Shown: one piece after another, positions 10,141-22,189 of the stretch
Numbering within the stretch: position 1 is the first letter of the stretch
Layout: the number at the start of each line of letters is the position of its first letter
Assembly: GCA_029891345.1 (NCBI GenBank)
Contig: CM057003.1
Span: forward strand, 12,006,709-12,070,708
Length of the DNA: 64,000 nucleotides
Source: Dryococelus australis
Lineage: Eukaryota > Arthropoda > Insecta > Phasmatodea > Phasmatidae
Direction: 5' to 3'
Translations under genes and position numbers: made by a program
The notes under the pieces: generated by a model
The model's database searches: none
Told to the model about the DNA's origin: nothing
The model's input: the letters and a program-made list of their open reading frames with translations, nothing else

Positions 10141-10345
10141 TTAGTGCGCAGATGAGGATGAAATACGGAATGGAGCATCGCCGGAATGCAAGGTCGGGGG
10201 GGACACGGGAGATCCCAGAGAAAACCTCGCTGGCCAGCATCGCACGGCACGATTCCCACATCCGGGAACAACCCCGCAGGGAATCGAACCGGGGTTCGCA
10301 TTGGTGGGAGGTAAACAGTCTAACCACTACACCACTGCGGCCCCT
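10141..10345 (-). mobile_element. tRNA-derived SINE, reverse partner of the inverted pair
   Basis: On the reverse strand it has GGGGCCGCAGTGGTGTAGTG (A box), CCCGGTTCGATTCCCTG (B box), ATCGTGCCGTGCGATGCTGG and TTTTCTCTGGGATCTCCCG. It is truncated at its 3' end relative to the copy at 9849. Tail-to-tail placement could let a read-through transcript form a stem of roughly 200 bp. Confidence 0.85.
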
Positions 10346-10525
10346 ACGAATTACGCCACATGCCATATTGGTGCTAGGCTGCCGGTTGGTAAGTGAGTTA
10401 CCGCTGGGCGCTGATTGACTAACGTTGTTCCGACATCTTGCTGTCTAATGACGCCATTTTGCTGGAATGTGCGGCTAGAGTTATCAATATATGCGGTTAT
10501 TTGGCCTCTGTATTTTTAATTATTC
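10346..10525 (+). repeat. Repeat L copy 3
   Basis: CTAGGCTGCCGGTTGGTAAG, GGCGCTGATTGACTAACG, ACGCCATTTTGCTGG, TGTGCGGCTAGAGTT and TTTGGCCTCTGTATTTTTAA appear in the order seen at 33450-33535 and 33790-33820. It sits against the 5' end of the reverse SINE. A MITE-A fragment cuts its right end. Confidence 0.6.
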
Positions 10526-10539
10526 TGTGGTACAGTTAG

Positions 10540-10906
10540 CATTTGTGTAGTCTTCCACCACGTGTAACATTAACACTGACATGGTCCTCATAACTTAATT
10601 CATGCGTCGGTCAAGTTAAACTGTAAAATTATTAGTACAGTAAATATTTTACAAATATGCAAATTTTTACACAAAGATGGATTAGAAAAACAACAGAAAA
10701 TTAAATTAATAATTTGAAATCATCACAAATGGTTAACTAAGACTTCCGATTCGACGTTAAGACATGGAACTACTTTCTCTCCATTGTTACCAACTTTACT
10801 GGGCGCATATCACTCAGTGCTCCCATTAAAATATATGCAGGTAGGTGCAGTTACTTTTTTCTAAGGTTGATTTCAAAAGTGCTCACTTACTGTGAACAAC
10901 CTTTAA
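10540..10906 (-). mobile_element. MITE-A copy, one terminus missing
   Basis: It begins inside the element (GTAGTCTTCCACCACGTGTA) and runs through CATGCGTCGGTCAAGTTAAA, TTGTTACCAACTTTACTGGG and TTTCAAAAGTGCTCACTTAC to the terminus TGTGAACAACCTTTAA. The first 90 or so bases, including one terminal repeat, are absent. Confidence 0.8.
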
Positions 10907-11163
10907 CTGCATAAAGGTTAATTCTACTCAGTTTAGGAACAAAACGAGTTTTCTTATGGAGAGTTTGGTATAGAGAAAATACCTGCCGCTAGGTGCGCAG
11001 TGTTCCAGAAGGTGAATTTCAATAAAAATTTTAAGCTACGTGAATAATAAACGAGAAAGACTTTACTCAGTTACGAAGTTATTTTATGTTTTATTTATAT
11101 TTATTACAATCATCATCTTTTTAAACGTAGAAAATGGAGAAAATATAATACATATGTGGTACT

Positions 11164-11416
11164 AGAGTGAGTGAAGATATTTGGGCGGCTCTTAACATCG
11201 AGGTCTTGAGAGCCGATGAAGGGTGATTGAGGTGAGTATAGAGCAGCGCCGGAATGAAAGGGCGGAAGAAACAGGAGATCCCGAGAAAACGCGCTGACCA
11301 ACGGCATCGTCCGGCACGATTCCCACATACGAAAATCCAGTGTGACCCGGTCGGGGATTGAAACCAGGATCCCAATTGTGGGAGGCGAGTAGGCTAACCG
11401 CTCAGCCACCGTGGCA
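11164..11416 (-). mobile_element. tRNA-derived SINE, near full length
   Basis: On the reverse strand: CCACGGTGGCTGAGCGGTTA (A-box region), a degenerate B box (CTGGTTTCAATCCCCG), then CGGACGATGCCGTTGGTCAG, CTCGGGATCTCCTGTTTC, TCATTCCGGCGCTGCTC and CTCTCAAGACCTCGATG. The 3' tail reads TTCACTCACTCT, a short ACTC-type repeat and not poly-A. Confidence 0.85.
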
Positions 11417-12084
11417 AAAAGTTATGGTTGCCAGTCGTTTAACATTGATCTCCCAAACCTGTAGTAGTAGATGTTACCTCGTCGTGTTTAAACTTCAGAT
11501 CGTGCCATGCAGGCATTTCCTGCACGGGGAACTTGCCAGAATTAGTGGTGCGTATCGCCGCCATTACGCTTCATATGCACTAGTAACTGTACGAGGTAGA
11601 GAGTCATTACTTCAATTCACTTTCATTGAGTGCGTCTTACTCATTCGGCCGTACGTGATCTTCGGATGTCGCGAACGCCTGTCTATTGAGTGTCATGCCG
11701 TCGTGCCGCTTTCTTTACGGCGTGGATCAGGATTTCCAACGCCTTGGGATCCCGACAGGATACAGCCTCTTTCGTAGATTGAACTTCTTGCACCACCACC
11801 CTCCCCCCCCTTTTTTTTTCTCCTCCGCGCAACCTATATCGGCAAAAGAAAATTTACTTCTCGCCGACGTCACGTAAATCAATCGGTCACAGACGCTATG
11901 CCGTCCGTTGTAGTCGGCGTGAACTACGCCGATTGGAAGATCTCGCAATAGCGTGCCGACCACTCTCTGTCGGTGTCCTCTCAGACGTCACGTCTTCTGA
12001 AAGGGAGAGAGGGACTTGACTATCCTACGATAAACTTTAGCTCTCTTCCAAACCTTGGTCGGGGAAGTGAAGGGAACCGGAGGA
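11417..12084. other. Unassigned DNA with a polypyrimidine tract
   Basis: No supported gene. A C8-T9 tract sits at 11813-11829, and an open frame of 139 codons on + (11358-11777) starts within the SINE and is not credible. The sequence around 11860-11990 is moderately CpG-rich and not matched in the window. Confidence 0.45.
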
Positions 12085-12260
12085 TAAACTAGACTTCAAA
12101 CACGTAACATCCGACTTTATTTTTAATTTGATGTAAATTCGTAAGCAATGCGTTGGACGAATTTGAGTCAGACTAACCTGCAAGAAAAAGAGAAACAAAT
12201 TTGGTGCTACCTGATCTGGGGTAGAACTGGAGCATAAATCAGCCTATAGAGAGCTGAAAT
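12085..12260 (+). mobile_element. Degenerate MITE-E fragment
   Basis: GACTTCAAACACG, TGAGTCAGACTAACCTGCAA, GGTGCTACCTGATCTGG and GTAGAACTGGAGC follow the MITE-E middle in order, but both termini are unrecognisable. Confidence 0.4.
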
Positions 12261-12809
12261 TCTTCCATAGCATTTTTTTTTTAATATATGTTTTTTTAAT
12301 ATGGTGTCAAAAAAAAACGCGTAGCTGATAAATCTCAACGAAAATAACAGAAATTTATTTATTTATTCTGCTAACAAAAAATAAGTGTTCAATCGATTTC
12401 TTTTTTTTTGTTGTTGTTTTATAGTTGAAGAAAAAGCGCATTGTAAGATTATGTTTTAATGAATTAAATGTAAGCAGTATTCAAGCAAAAGTATTTTTAA
12501 TTTATTTTCTAAGTTGACTATTTTTGTAGACACCCTGTTAAAATTCCCAGGGCAACGTTTAAAAATGATTTTTTTGGTAACAGCCACAGACTTTCAGAGT
12601 GTCAATGTAGAACAGATAGTAGGATTATTATTTTGCTGGTCTTCTGTTTTAAATCATTCTTCATGTTGTAAAGGTCAGCTGGACGGATATCTGCATTATG
12701 TGCGGGTTTTGTATTAGATATTTAAATTTCGCCCCTTTTACAAGGTTTACTCAGGTGGTTAATTAAGATTTTTAATGTGGTGAAGTAGCAGTGGTGTGGT
12801 GTGGGTTTC

Positions 12810-12960
12810 GGTGGCTCTAAACGAGGTCATGAGAATAGGTGTGATTGAAGCAACATGTGAGCATGGAGCAACGTCGAATCCAAGGGCGAGGTAAACTGGA
12901 GAGCCCCGAGAAAACCCGCCGAACAGCGGTTCGCATTGGTGGGAGGCGGCCCAATGACAG
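12810..12960 (-). mobile_element. Decayed SINE with an internal deletion
   Basis: On the reverse strand, the head fragment (TCCCACCAATGCGAACCG) is joined directly to CGGCGGGTTTTCTCGGGGCT and to TTCGACGTTGCTCCATGCTC. The B box and the segment between it and the GGGTTTTCTCG block are missing, so it cannot be active. Confidence 0.6.
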
Positions 12961-13421
12961 ATGAGACCGAGCTACTAATCTTTGGTTGATGCGAGTGTGT
13001 GTTTGTGTGTGTATGGGGAGGGGGGGTGGTTAGAACCTATACCCGTGACACATCTGTGCGCTTTGATGCTTCCGCCCCAGCTCTCGCCCTACTTGACGTA
13101 ACTCAGAGCCACTTTACGACTCCATGTGCCGCGCGAAGTCCGGCCATAAAAATGCAGAATAGTATCCAGGAGGATAAAATATCGCAGTGTTAGCGGGCGG
13201 CTCTTTACCTTGGGGGTGGCTTTACGACCTGGGAAGACTCGGCGGCTGACCTCCGCACAAGAGGGGTTAACTCCCCTCCCGCCCTTTTCCCACCGCATCT
13301 ATGGATCACAGGGAAATTATGGTCCAGGAGGTCAACGGTGCGTGCTCCTACTGGCAGTCGTAACCCCTGAGTTATGCCGGGTCATACGTAGATGATCGCT
13401 ACGACCCGCATACAATAAAGT

Positions 13422-13854
13422 TAAAGGCTGTTCGCGATAATGTTAGCACTTTAGAAATTAACCTTAGAAAATAGTCACTGCCCCTGCCTGCATACATTTT
13501 AATGGGCTCACTGAGTGACATTCATCCAGTAAAGTTGGTAACGATTAATGGGAAATACTTCCATATCTTAACGTCGAATTAAAAGTGTTTGGTAATCATT
13601 TATGATAACTTAAATTATTTCTTTTGCTTTCTGTTTTTTTTTTCAATGTACCGAAGTTATAAAAAAAATGAGTAGATTTGTAAAATATTTACTTTTCTAA
13701 TAATTTCAGATTTTCACTTGACCGACGCATGAATAAAGTGATGAGGCCCACGACAATGTTAATCTTACATAAGGCGGAAGAATGCACTACGTGCATACAA
13801 GTAGAACTTAAGCATGGCTTTCGAAAGTGCTCATTTTGCCGTGGACAGCCTATA
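13422..13854 (+). mobile_element. MITE-A copy, full length
   Basis: It starts TAAAGGCTGTTCGCGATAAT, then has AACCTTAGAAAATAGTCACT, CATCCAGTAAAGTTGGTAAC, TTAACGTCGAATTAAAAGTG, TCACTTGACCGACGCATGAA and AAGGCGGAAGAATGCAC, and ends in CATTTTGCCGTGGACAGCCT followed by ATA. The two ends are inverted repeats of about 30 bp. No ORF. Confidence 0.85.
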
Positions 13855-13993
13855 CACAGTAGGATCAGATAATGTCTCCGGCTTGCGTGTTACTCAAATT
13901 GAATGTGAGAGCTGGGCTCGAAACTGCGGCCCCTGCTTGGAGCACGAAGTCTTTATTGGCAATTCGCGGCAGATTTACAGTCGGATGAACCCC

Positions 13994-14497
13994 CGCGTTT
14001 TTTGTGAAATAGTTGTTTGCGCGAATACGCGTATCTTGGTAAATAAATATTCTGAAAATAAGCCTTTTTGTCAAAAAAGATTAAAATATAGTATTACCTT
14101 GGATACTATTCTTTTTTTTTTTGTCATATTAAAATGTATTCTTGGAAAATAAATCGAAAATGGTCAAATATTGCATTTTTAAAGCTTGTCTAAGCAGTTT
14201 CCTTAAGCGGCAAGAATAAAGTATAAACATGCGCTTAGGAGCGATGAGGCGCTGGAAGTGCGTGTTAGTGTCGCCCGTATCGCTCAATATTTTCTCTTGC
14301 CACTTAACGAAACTTTAAAAATGTGATATTTGACCATTTTCACGATTTTTTCTCCAATTCATACTCTTAATATGACAAAAAAAATGGTGGTATAGATAAT
14401 TGTTTTTTATTTTACGTGACAAAACGTTGTACTCGCAGAACATTTATTTACCGATATACAAGTATTCGAGCAAACAACTATTTCAAGAAAAATGCGG
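13994..14497. mobile_element. Foldback element H
   Basis: The left arm 13994-14220 pairs with the right arm 14287-14497, with a loop near 66 bp. Paired landmarks: GTGAAATAGTTGTTTGCGCG with CGAGCAAACAACTATTTCAA, TTTTTTGTCATATTAAAATG with CTTAATATGACAAAAAAAAT, and AAATGGTCAAATATTGCATT with ATGTGATATTTGACCATTTT. The arms are imperfect, so it is not recent. No second copy found in the window. Confidence 0.75.
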
Positions 14498-17400
14498 CGC
14501 CCTCGCCTTTTTCGAGTAATTCGTGTTTTACTTTCAAAATAATAACTACCAATACCTGGCACGTGGGGCAACACACACAACACCCAATAACACATTGTTG
14601 CGGCAAACAAAGGGAGAGGAAGATTCCAGAGAGAGGTGCATAACATTGGCACTGTTGAAAACTAGTACTCTAGGTCCAACTTCAAAAACGTGTAGCCTAC
14701 TGCCCATAGAATTCACTTTACACCATAGGTCGTATATATGTTTTCGACTTCATTTTTAAAGATTAACTTACAGCCGAAATTTGTCGGTCGAATTTAGATA
14801 CACCTTTATTTATTTGTTTCATGGAATACCGCATAAACATGAATATTAAATAATCCATTATTTTGCTTTACAGTGTGTTTGATTGACAGTATTTAATTCC
14901 TCCATTAGATGCAACATTCGTAATTCCCCTTAAATGTACATACTGTAAAGTACACCACCCTTCATTCTGTACTATTTCCCTTCAGTAACATAGAAAAAAA
15001 ATAAAACTGTTAATATCAGTTAGCAGGTTTATGAATATTCTCCAATATAGAAATACTTTCAGTTAGCAGAACGCTGCAGAAAGTTCTAAGATTAGCGTTC
15101 ATGGAAATTCACGTAGTGGTTGATCAGAATTCCATATCCTCAAGTTGTCCATCAGCATTTTAGTGGCTTGTGATGTAGCTAGAAACAAAAAAGTGTCGTG
15201 TTATAAAAAAAATACTGTAACATATTTGGCCTGTCATTTGCGCAACGGAACTATTAAATTGTGAAAATTGTTCCATGTTGTCTCAGTTTCATATTTTTAC
15301 ACGCGATCCTTTCCCACCCATTCGCCCTGTGTTCCTCCGATAGACGCAAAGAACCGAAACATTACCTTGCCTTCAATTCAGAGACTAAAACTGGTTAGTT
15401 AGCTTCACGTGTCTATCAGCTAACTGCACGTAGCCGAATGTCTGGCAAGGTTTTTACTAGCTCTTCCCAGATGATTGAGTACCAATGACAATGCAGTGAG
15501 AAATGTTTATTTTATAGTCGCGTCTATATTCATAATATTTCTAAAATATAAAGTTTTTTACATACGCTGAAATAACTGAGAACATCTCATAGTTCCAAAG
15601 CTTGCAGACAATACCGAAACAGATGCCGTTAAAGATTCTTACACAACAGAAAACCTTAACAGTTGACTTTGCATTTCCTTTACTTTGACGAAACCACAAT
15701 AAACCACAGTAAAATTGTAAAGACAGATTTGAAAACAATTAAACATTGGTTTTGAGAGCTTCGTAGAAATGTGTATCTTGTTATGTAAATCATTACCAAG
15801 TTACCCAGGAATGCTTTTTAAGTAAAATTTAAAAAAAAAATAGGCTTAAAATTTGCGCTGAAAGTTTATTTCAAAACAAAAATTCACTTGCTTACTTCAT
15901 TCAAAAATGTAAATTAATATATTTCCTCTTCACATTATATTCGTTTGCCATATATTTAATTTAAGACAAGCTCTGTTTAATATACCAAGGTTAAAATCAC
16001 CTTACAATAAAATAACACGCTTTCCACACAACCTCTGTTGGATTCTCGGCAAAATGGCTGCATGACTTAAATTCAAATTTCAACTTTTCGAAATCGTAAA
16101 GTCAAGAGTGCTTGACTTTACCTGTGACAGTTCCACTATGTCAAGTTCCATAAGAAACAACATGTCGGAAAGCAAACGTAAAGTGAAATGTTAAAGTTTT
16201 CAATTGTGTAAAGGGCCTTAACTCAATAGCCTGTAGCAGTAGCTTGCCTTCATGCGCCGACGCATCGTGATGTTGCCATTGTGGTCCCATTAGTAACACC
16301 CCGTTGCTACGGAAGATCATTGCAGCAGGCATGCAGAACACTTCGCGTGCAAGTGAACTTGTAGCTGATCAACAACGAACTTGCTCCCACTGACAATGAC
16401 TTCATCGTTACACACGTATTTTGAAGCAAACCACGCGCCAGACTTGCCATGTGGCATTTGTCATTTATTTTGTCAAAACACTTAAGCGAGATAAATTGTT
16501 TGAAGAAAAAAAAAAAGTGTCATGAAGTTTACTCCGTGGTATTAGATGTATGTCACAGAATATCAGCGTCAAAGACTGGTTTCGTAGAACGTTTGCCAGG
16601 CCAAAGCCACTACACTTCGAATTACTTGTATTGTTATGTTTCTGTAATGAATCCAGCCTTGAAGAGCACGGAGTTATCGTGAGTTGTGTGGTACCCCTGA
16701 AATTCTGGAATGCCCTCAACAGCAACTTGGAATCTCTTTCGAGTGATAAATGGTTGCATCTTACTGTAAAATAACAAAAGAAATCTTCTTGGGGGAAGAA
16801 AGTTGAGCTTAGCCTCCCAGTTCCCGGACTAACACATGACCGCTTATTCCGCCAGAAAGCGAGGTACTGCCCATATTTGTCCATAATCATGTAGGAGTCG
16901 CCTACACGCGCAAGGTGCTGATCTGGCGTGCAGTCTTCCGTTGGAAACTCGCATCCATGAGACCTCCGGTGTTGACTCTTCCATGCCGTGATGTAACATA
17001 ACAGAAAACCTTAAATATCTTGCACTGGAACTTCCGTCCCTAAAATTGTTCACAATAACGCCAGCTTTAACCGTTTTCACGTAATAAAACCATTATGAAT
17101 AGAAATATAATTTTCCTTCGAGTCTTCGAGGATGTGGGTAGTAGAAGCAATAACGACGAATCCACTATATCGCCACTTGTAACGCTCGCAGTTTGTATTG
17201 TACAATATTATTGTGTATTTTATTGTATATATATTTGTATTGTAAACTGGTACGACTTGTTCCATACCTCAATTTTGAGATCCCAGGAGTGCAAATAATG
17301 AAACGAAAATTCAAACGCAGGCGGGAAACGTCTTTTTCCGTCCGCCGCTCGCGCCGTATTCGTGCACAGTCATCGCGGTGGCACGACGTAAAAAAAAGGA

Positions 17401-17706
17401 AAGTGGGAGATGGAGAGACAGAAAAAGAACATTCTCGTCTAGTTCTATTCCAGCGAATAACGGGTCTCCGGCTCCGCCGAAAACAACAGGAGGAAAAGAA
17501 ATAAAAAAGAACCGTGGTAATGTGACTGTGAAGGACATTCCCGTTGGACAGGCTATTCGGGGCTCCTTCCAGCAACAAAGTCTTCCTCGACGGCTACTGG
17601 GCAGCTGGTGAACGCATGGGCTCCCATCTACTTCATACGGTAAACGATACGTGGATTCGCTCATTCGCAGATCACGTCGCCCATACAATTCAAATCATTA
17701 CTTCAT
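14498..17706. other. 3.2 kb of mostly AT-rich unassigned DNA
   Basis: No repeat family of this window is present and no gene can be supported. It contains overlapping antisense open frames of 137 and 103 codons near 17165-17578 in a CpG-richer patch (about 17310-17610) rich in Arg and Lys codons, with no recognisable domain. This is one of the larger stretches of apparently single-copy sequence. Confidence 0.4.
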
Positions 17707-17837
17707 AGGGGCCGCGGTGGTATATTGGTTAGACTGCTCGCCTCCCACCAAAGGCGAACCGGGTTCGATTCCCGACGGGGTCGCCCCCCGGATCATCCGC
17801 TGTGGGAATCCTGCCGGACGATGTCGCTGGTCAGCAG
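17707..17837 (+). mobile_element. SINE head, 3'-truncated
   Basis: The best-preserved tRNA-like head in the window: GGGGCCGCGGTGGTATATTG, GTTAGACTGCTCGCCTCCCA and the B box CCGGGTTCGATTCCCGACGG. It then reads GGACGATGTCGCTGGTCAGC and stops. A MITE-A starts 16 bp later, so the truncation may predate or accompany that insertion. Confidence 0.85.
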
Positions 17838-17853
17838 AAGTGAATCATACAGT

Positions 17854-18195
17854 TAAAGGCTGTTCACGATAAAGTGAGCACTTTAGAAATGAACCTTAGA
17901 AAAAAGTCATTGCTCCTGCGTGCATATATTTCAACGGGCGCACTGAGTTACATTCGCCCAGTAAAGTTGGTAACGATGGATGGAAAGTATTTCCATGTCT
18001 TAACGTCGAATAAAAAGTGTTAGGTAACCATTTGTGATAACTTAAAATTATTTCTTATGCACCGAAGTGTAAAAATGAGCAGTTTTGTAAAGTATTTACT
18101 TTATTAATATTAAGGCGGAAGAATTCACAGCGTGTATACAAGTAGATCTTAAGCAGGGCTTTTAAAAGTGCTCATTTTACCGTGAACAGCCTATA
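17854..18195 (+). mobile_element. MITE-A copy with a short interior
   Basis: TAAAGGCTGTTCACGATAAA at the left and CATTTTACCGTGAACAGCCT plus ATA at the right. It lacks about 80 bp between the TTTACTTTATTAATATT block and AAGGCGGAAGAATTC (the GACCGACGCATGAATAAA segment is gone), giving about 342 bp. Confidence 0.85.
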
Positions 18196-18882
18196 CCTTT
18201 CATTATTCGCTGTTAACATTGCAGTGGACATGTTTGTCAATATTCCCGCTGAAATATTAGTAGAAAAAATAAGTTTTTTGTTCTTCAAAGACTGATTTAG
18301 AAAATGTTAATCTCCTGTTGTGTAGGGCAGTTCCGGAGAAATATGTGTGTTTTTTTTCTTTTACAATTCATCGGGTTTTAGTCAGGTTTGGAGCCTCCAG
18401 AGTTACACCGAGAAAAATGTTTTATTGAATCAAACAAAGTTTGTTTGACGCAACCAAGTTGAATGCTTGTATAGGGGCAATGAAATATTTTGTTTTTGAA
18501 ATCAGTTATTTTGTTGTTCTTATTTGGTTGGGTCAAACGAAGATTTGGTTAATGGAAACCATGATGGCGGACATGTTGCACACGAAGTATTGTTATGGTC
18601 GGTACTGTACATAACAAGAGATCAGTGGCCGGTGTTGTGGACAGTCTTACTGCCGAGTAATCTGATTTGTTGAAGTTCCTGCGTCTCTAATTTGTGAATG
18701 GTTGTTGGTGACGTCAGAACTTTTTTTTTTTTTTTTGCTGGTTGCGAGAAGTACGTTCGACACAAGTACAGCACCCACCAACAAATTTTTAACGATTGCA
18801 ACACTTGAGCTCGTAAACTAATTTAGTGACTGAACGTGTTAATATAAAAAAATTCGGAAGTCCGACCGACCGTGAGTTGAAC
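18196..18882. other. Unassigned AT-rich DNA
   Basis: Contains a T17 run near 18720. No repeat partner in the window and no supported gene. Confidence 0.45.
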
Positions 18883-19168
18883 CTCGGGATAGGAAAAATT
18901 CGCGACTTCTTTTCAGGACAAGATAGATTTCAAACGCGTGTACACTGACGTCACCTTTGCAATTGGATCAGAGTTTATTAGACATGCCCTGAACGACTCC
19001 GCGCCAATAGCCGACTTGCAAGGGAGCAAGAAGCGAATCCCGCACTGCTAAATGTTCGGTAATACTGGGGCGACAGCCAATGAACAAACATCCGAGGTTC
19101 AACTATAAATGGATTATGGAGTCTAGCATACACGGCATTGAACTCGCAACATTTTCATACCCCTAGTT
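18883..19168 (+). mobile_element. MITE-E copy 4
   Basis: Ends are CTCGGGATAGGAAAAATTCG and ACATTTTCATACCCCTAGTT. The interior is the clearest of the family: GACAAGATAGATTTCAAACG, GCCAATAGCCGACTTGCAAG, CGACAGCCAATGAACAAACA and GGATTATGGAGTCTAGC. Confidence 0.75.
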
Positions 19169-21164
19169 AAACCTAGTTCTTCTTAAATTTAATCACTGTA
19201 ATTATTATTAATTAAAAAAAAAAAAAACGTCACCCCTTGAACAGCTGAATCTCTAGTGTATCATTTAAGTCGCGGGATTTTCCTGTCAATAGAAATGGTA
19301 CGTCAGCTGTTACACTCGAGCCGTCAAAATTTTGGCCAACCTGAGAGTGGTGTGGCGAACCTGTTTTCCGCAACACATTCTACTCAGCTAGGGCTGCATG
19401 TAGTTGAATCGCCGGCGTAGCGAGGAGCGGAATGACGATGTTAACCTATCCCGCAGATATGAGAATTTATTTCCTGAAATAAATCTGTCCGTGTGGAATT
19501 TGTGTCGACATGCCTGCCTGCTAGTGGAAAGAGCGTGTATTCAAGCTTCATCTCAGAAATAGTAAGCGGCGTTTCAAGACTTAGGCCTAATCCAATTAGG
19601 AAGAAAGGTACACTTCTGAAATTCTTGCCGGAATGAAACGCGGGATGAAAATAAACAAAAATCGATGCGAATAACTGTCTGCATCATGCAAAACCTTCAT
19701 TGTATTAACTATGAAAAATAGTTGCTCGCAAGAGAGAGGATAATCGAATGTGCTGATTACAATGAAATGCAGATGCCTCGCAATACATCAGCACGACAAG
19801 TTCCAATGGGGCTCATAATTTACCGCACCGAAGTGACAGGTGGAGTTATTCACATATGAAAAAGATTGCGCACATGTATTTTTTTATCACTTTCGCTTCG
19901 TTGGCCACGCCTTGAGCTACAAAGTCCCACAACCAAAGAACAACGATTCATCGATACCACATGCCAAATGTGTCATTTGGCACGTCTCAGCTACTGTTTT
20001 CTAGGACAGTGGCACTCTGTGCGTGTTTTCAACGATGCCACCTACTTAATTTTTGCCTTAATTAGAAAAAAAAAAAAAAAAAAGCAAAATTAGTAGAATC
20101 CACATGTTTTTCGTGGATTTTGATGCATCCATTTTTATTCAGAAATTAAGGGACATTTGGTAAAATATAATGACTACTTAGTTTCCTGGAACTCTTAACG
20201 GACCTTATAGCATTTCGTTTAATTAAAAACTCTTGAAGTGGGGTTCGTTTTGTGAAACTGAACATATTCCTCCTACGTGACTTCCTGACGTCATAGAATA
20301 CAGACGACATATGCAAATCAACCATAAGTTATCTAGGTTTTTACAAAATGTTTTTACACCTAATATTATTGCTCGTAACAAACAATTTAAAAAGAACATT
20401 ACTTAATTAATATCTTAAGTTCCGACAACATCGTCAAATTTTGCGGTGTAGCTATGGTGAAATATTACAGAAAAAACAATTTTGCTGTACAATTTCTGAA
20501 TTCGAAGAAAGTACCTTAAAGTAGCTAATCCTTAAGCGCGAGCTTTAATAGCAGAAGATTTTAGCGGCCGTGATCGTTACATGAGTGACCATGTGACGTG
20601 GGAGTCTAGAGACGAACCCGCAACATAAGTCTTGAGTTACGAGTCAGTGCTGAGTGTTTCAGATACTGTATAATCGCGAGGACCCATATCACATTTAACC
20701 GATTCTGTGCGTAACTGCGTAGCGCAATAACAACTTTAGCAAGACACGTGCAGATTTCCATCGAAATATCGTCCCTGGAACCCGAAGTCACGTAGCTCCT
20801 GATTACCAGCCGAGACGAATCACAAGCCGCACGCTTGACCTTGTTGAGGGGGTGACATTTTTACAGTCACGTACGTCGGGTAATCCTCTCCTCTCGAATC
20901 CCCTCCCCGCCTCTAGCTTCCTTCTCTTCTTCTAGGGAGTCTTTCTCTTTCTACGACGATATAGCAATCGGATTTCGATGTATTGGGTTATACGGCGAAC
21001 AATGATGCACAGAAATACTCGAGGCGACGTGACACACTGATTACAGTGTTTTCGGGGCCATTTGCATGTCGCCGCTTCGACGCCCAAATTTTAAGTCACG
21101 CTTTGTCTCGGGCGGGTCTGTAACGGTCACCGCTACGTCACAGAGTACTTATGAATACAGAGGT
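19169..21164. other. Unassigned DNA, GC-richer towards the end
   Basis: No gene or window-internal repeat recognised. 20820-21160 is GC-richer with a pyrimidine-rich patch (20885-20960), and it ends at the foldback at 21165. Confidence 0.4.
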
Positions 21165-22042
21165 GAAACCGTAGACTATAGATGACGTAGACAGGCTATT
21201 CACAATCTACTCAAGTACCCAACATTGACCTACCCCAAAGGAACACAACTGCCAAAGTCACATGGTCAACAATGATGAACGTGTTTGTTTGCACTATTAT
21301 ATTTATAAAATAATTTTACTAAATTGAATTTAAGTCAAACTGCTAGAGGAAATATAAATACATCTCAGAGCACTTGTTTACTAAATAGGATCCTAACCTC
21401 AAATGCAATCCACGCCGTTTTTGGCTGTCGTGTTGGCAGAAAAGCAGTTCAACGGTGGGTCACGGAGACTGGTTGTGCGCAGCCAGCGAGATCGGTCTAC
21501 TCCGCCTTTAGTATAGGGTCCAAAGTAGTCTACTAGCCCAGCGTCGAGGTCGCGTGAATTTGACAGTTCTGTAGGAATAAAACCAGTTCAGTGTAGAGAC
21601 AAGGAGGTTGGTTACTTACTTCCCAGCTGGCGAGAGCTCTTTGTACCACCACATTCACTCTAAAGTGCCGCCCGTAGAGTGCACATGGAGTAGAGCAATC
21701 ACGCTGGCTGCGCATAACCAGTCTCCGTGTCCCAACACTGAACTGCTGTTCTGCCTATACGACTATCGCAAACGAAGTGGAGAACATTCTTTATATAGAC
21801 ATGTGCTGAGATGTTTGTATACTACGTCTAACCAATTTGCAATACACGTTGATTAAATTCAAATTGCTGAAAGTATTTATTCATATAGAAATGCTGGCCT
21901 TTTAAAAATGAAGATAGAAACAAATATTTCTTTCACTGTTGACCATGTGAGTAACAACATTATTTGTCTGGGTAGGTCAATGTTGGGTATATGCGCAATA
22001 GACGAAAAATTTGTCTACCACATTTTTAGTCTATGGTCAAGC
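21165..22042. mobile_element. Foldback element G, about 880 bp
   Basis: Long inverted arms (about 21165-21500 and 21683-22042). Paired landmarks: ACCCAACATTGACCTACCCC near 21218 with GGGTAGGTCAATGTTGGGTA near 21970, GTCACATGGTCAACAATG with CACTGTTGACCATGTGAGTA, and GTCACGGAGACTGGTTGTGC with GCATAACCAGTCTCCGTGTC. Outermost bases include GTAGACTATAGATGACGTAG against CATTTTTAGTCTATGG. A partial arm occurs at 40604-40738. No transposase-like frame in the loop. Confidence 0.75.
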
Positions 22043-22189
22043 CTCAATGCCCACAGTATTGTAACGCCGTAACAAACTTCTTTTCTTTCTACAGAACTGC
22101 TAAACCCACTAAGTATAGCGCACAGTTTACTAAAATAAGTGCTTTGAAATGCTGGTACACAACTTTTGACCAAGTTTTAACGAAAATGC

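Noticed and set aside
9867..10418. 183-codon open frame
   Set aside because: It spans two opposed SINE copies. The translation is repeat-derived.
17165..17578. Overlapping antisense frames of 137 and 103 codons
   Set aside because: Mutual antisense overlap in CpG-rich DNA. Composition is basic and low in information, with no recognisable family.
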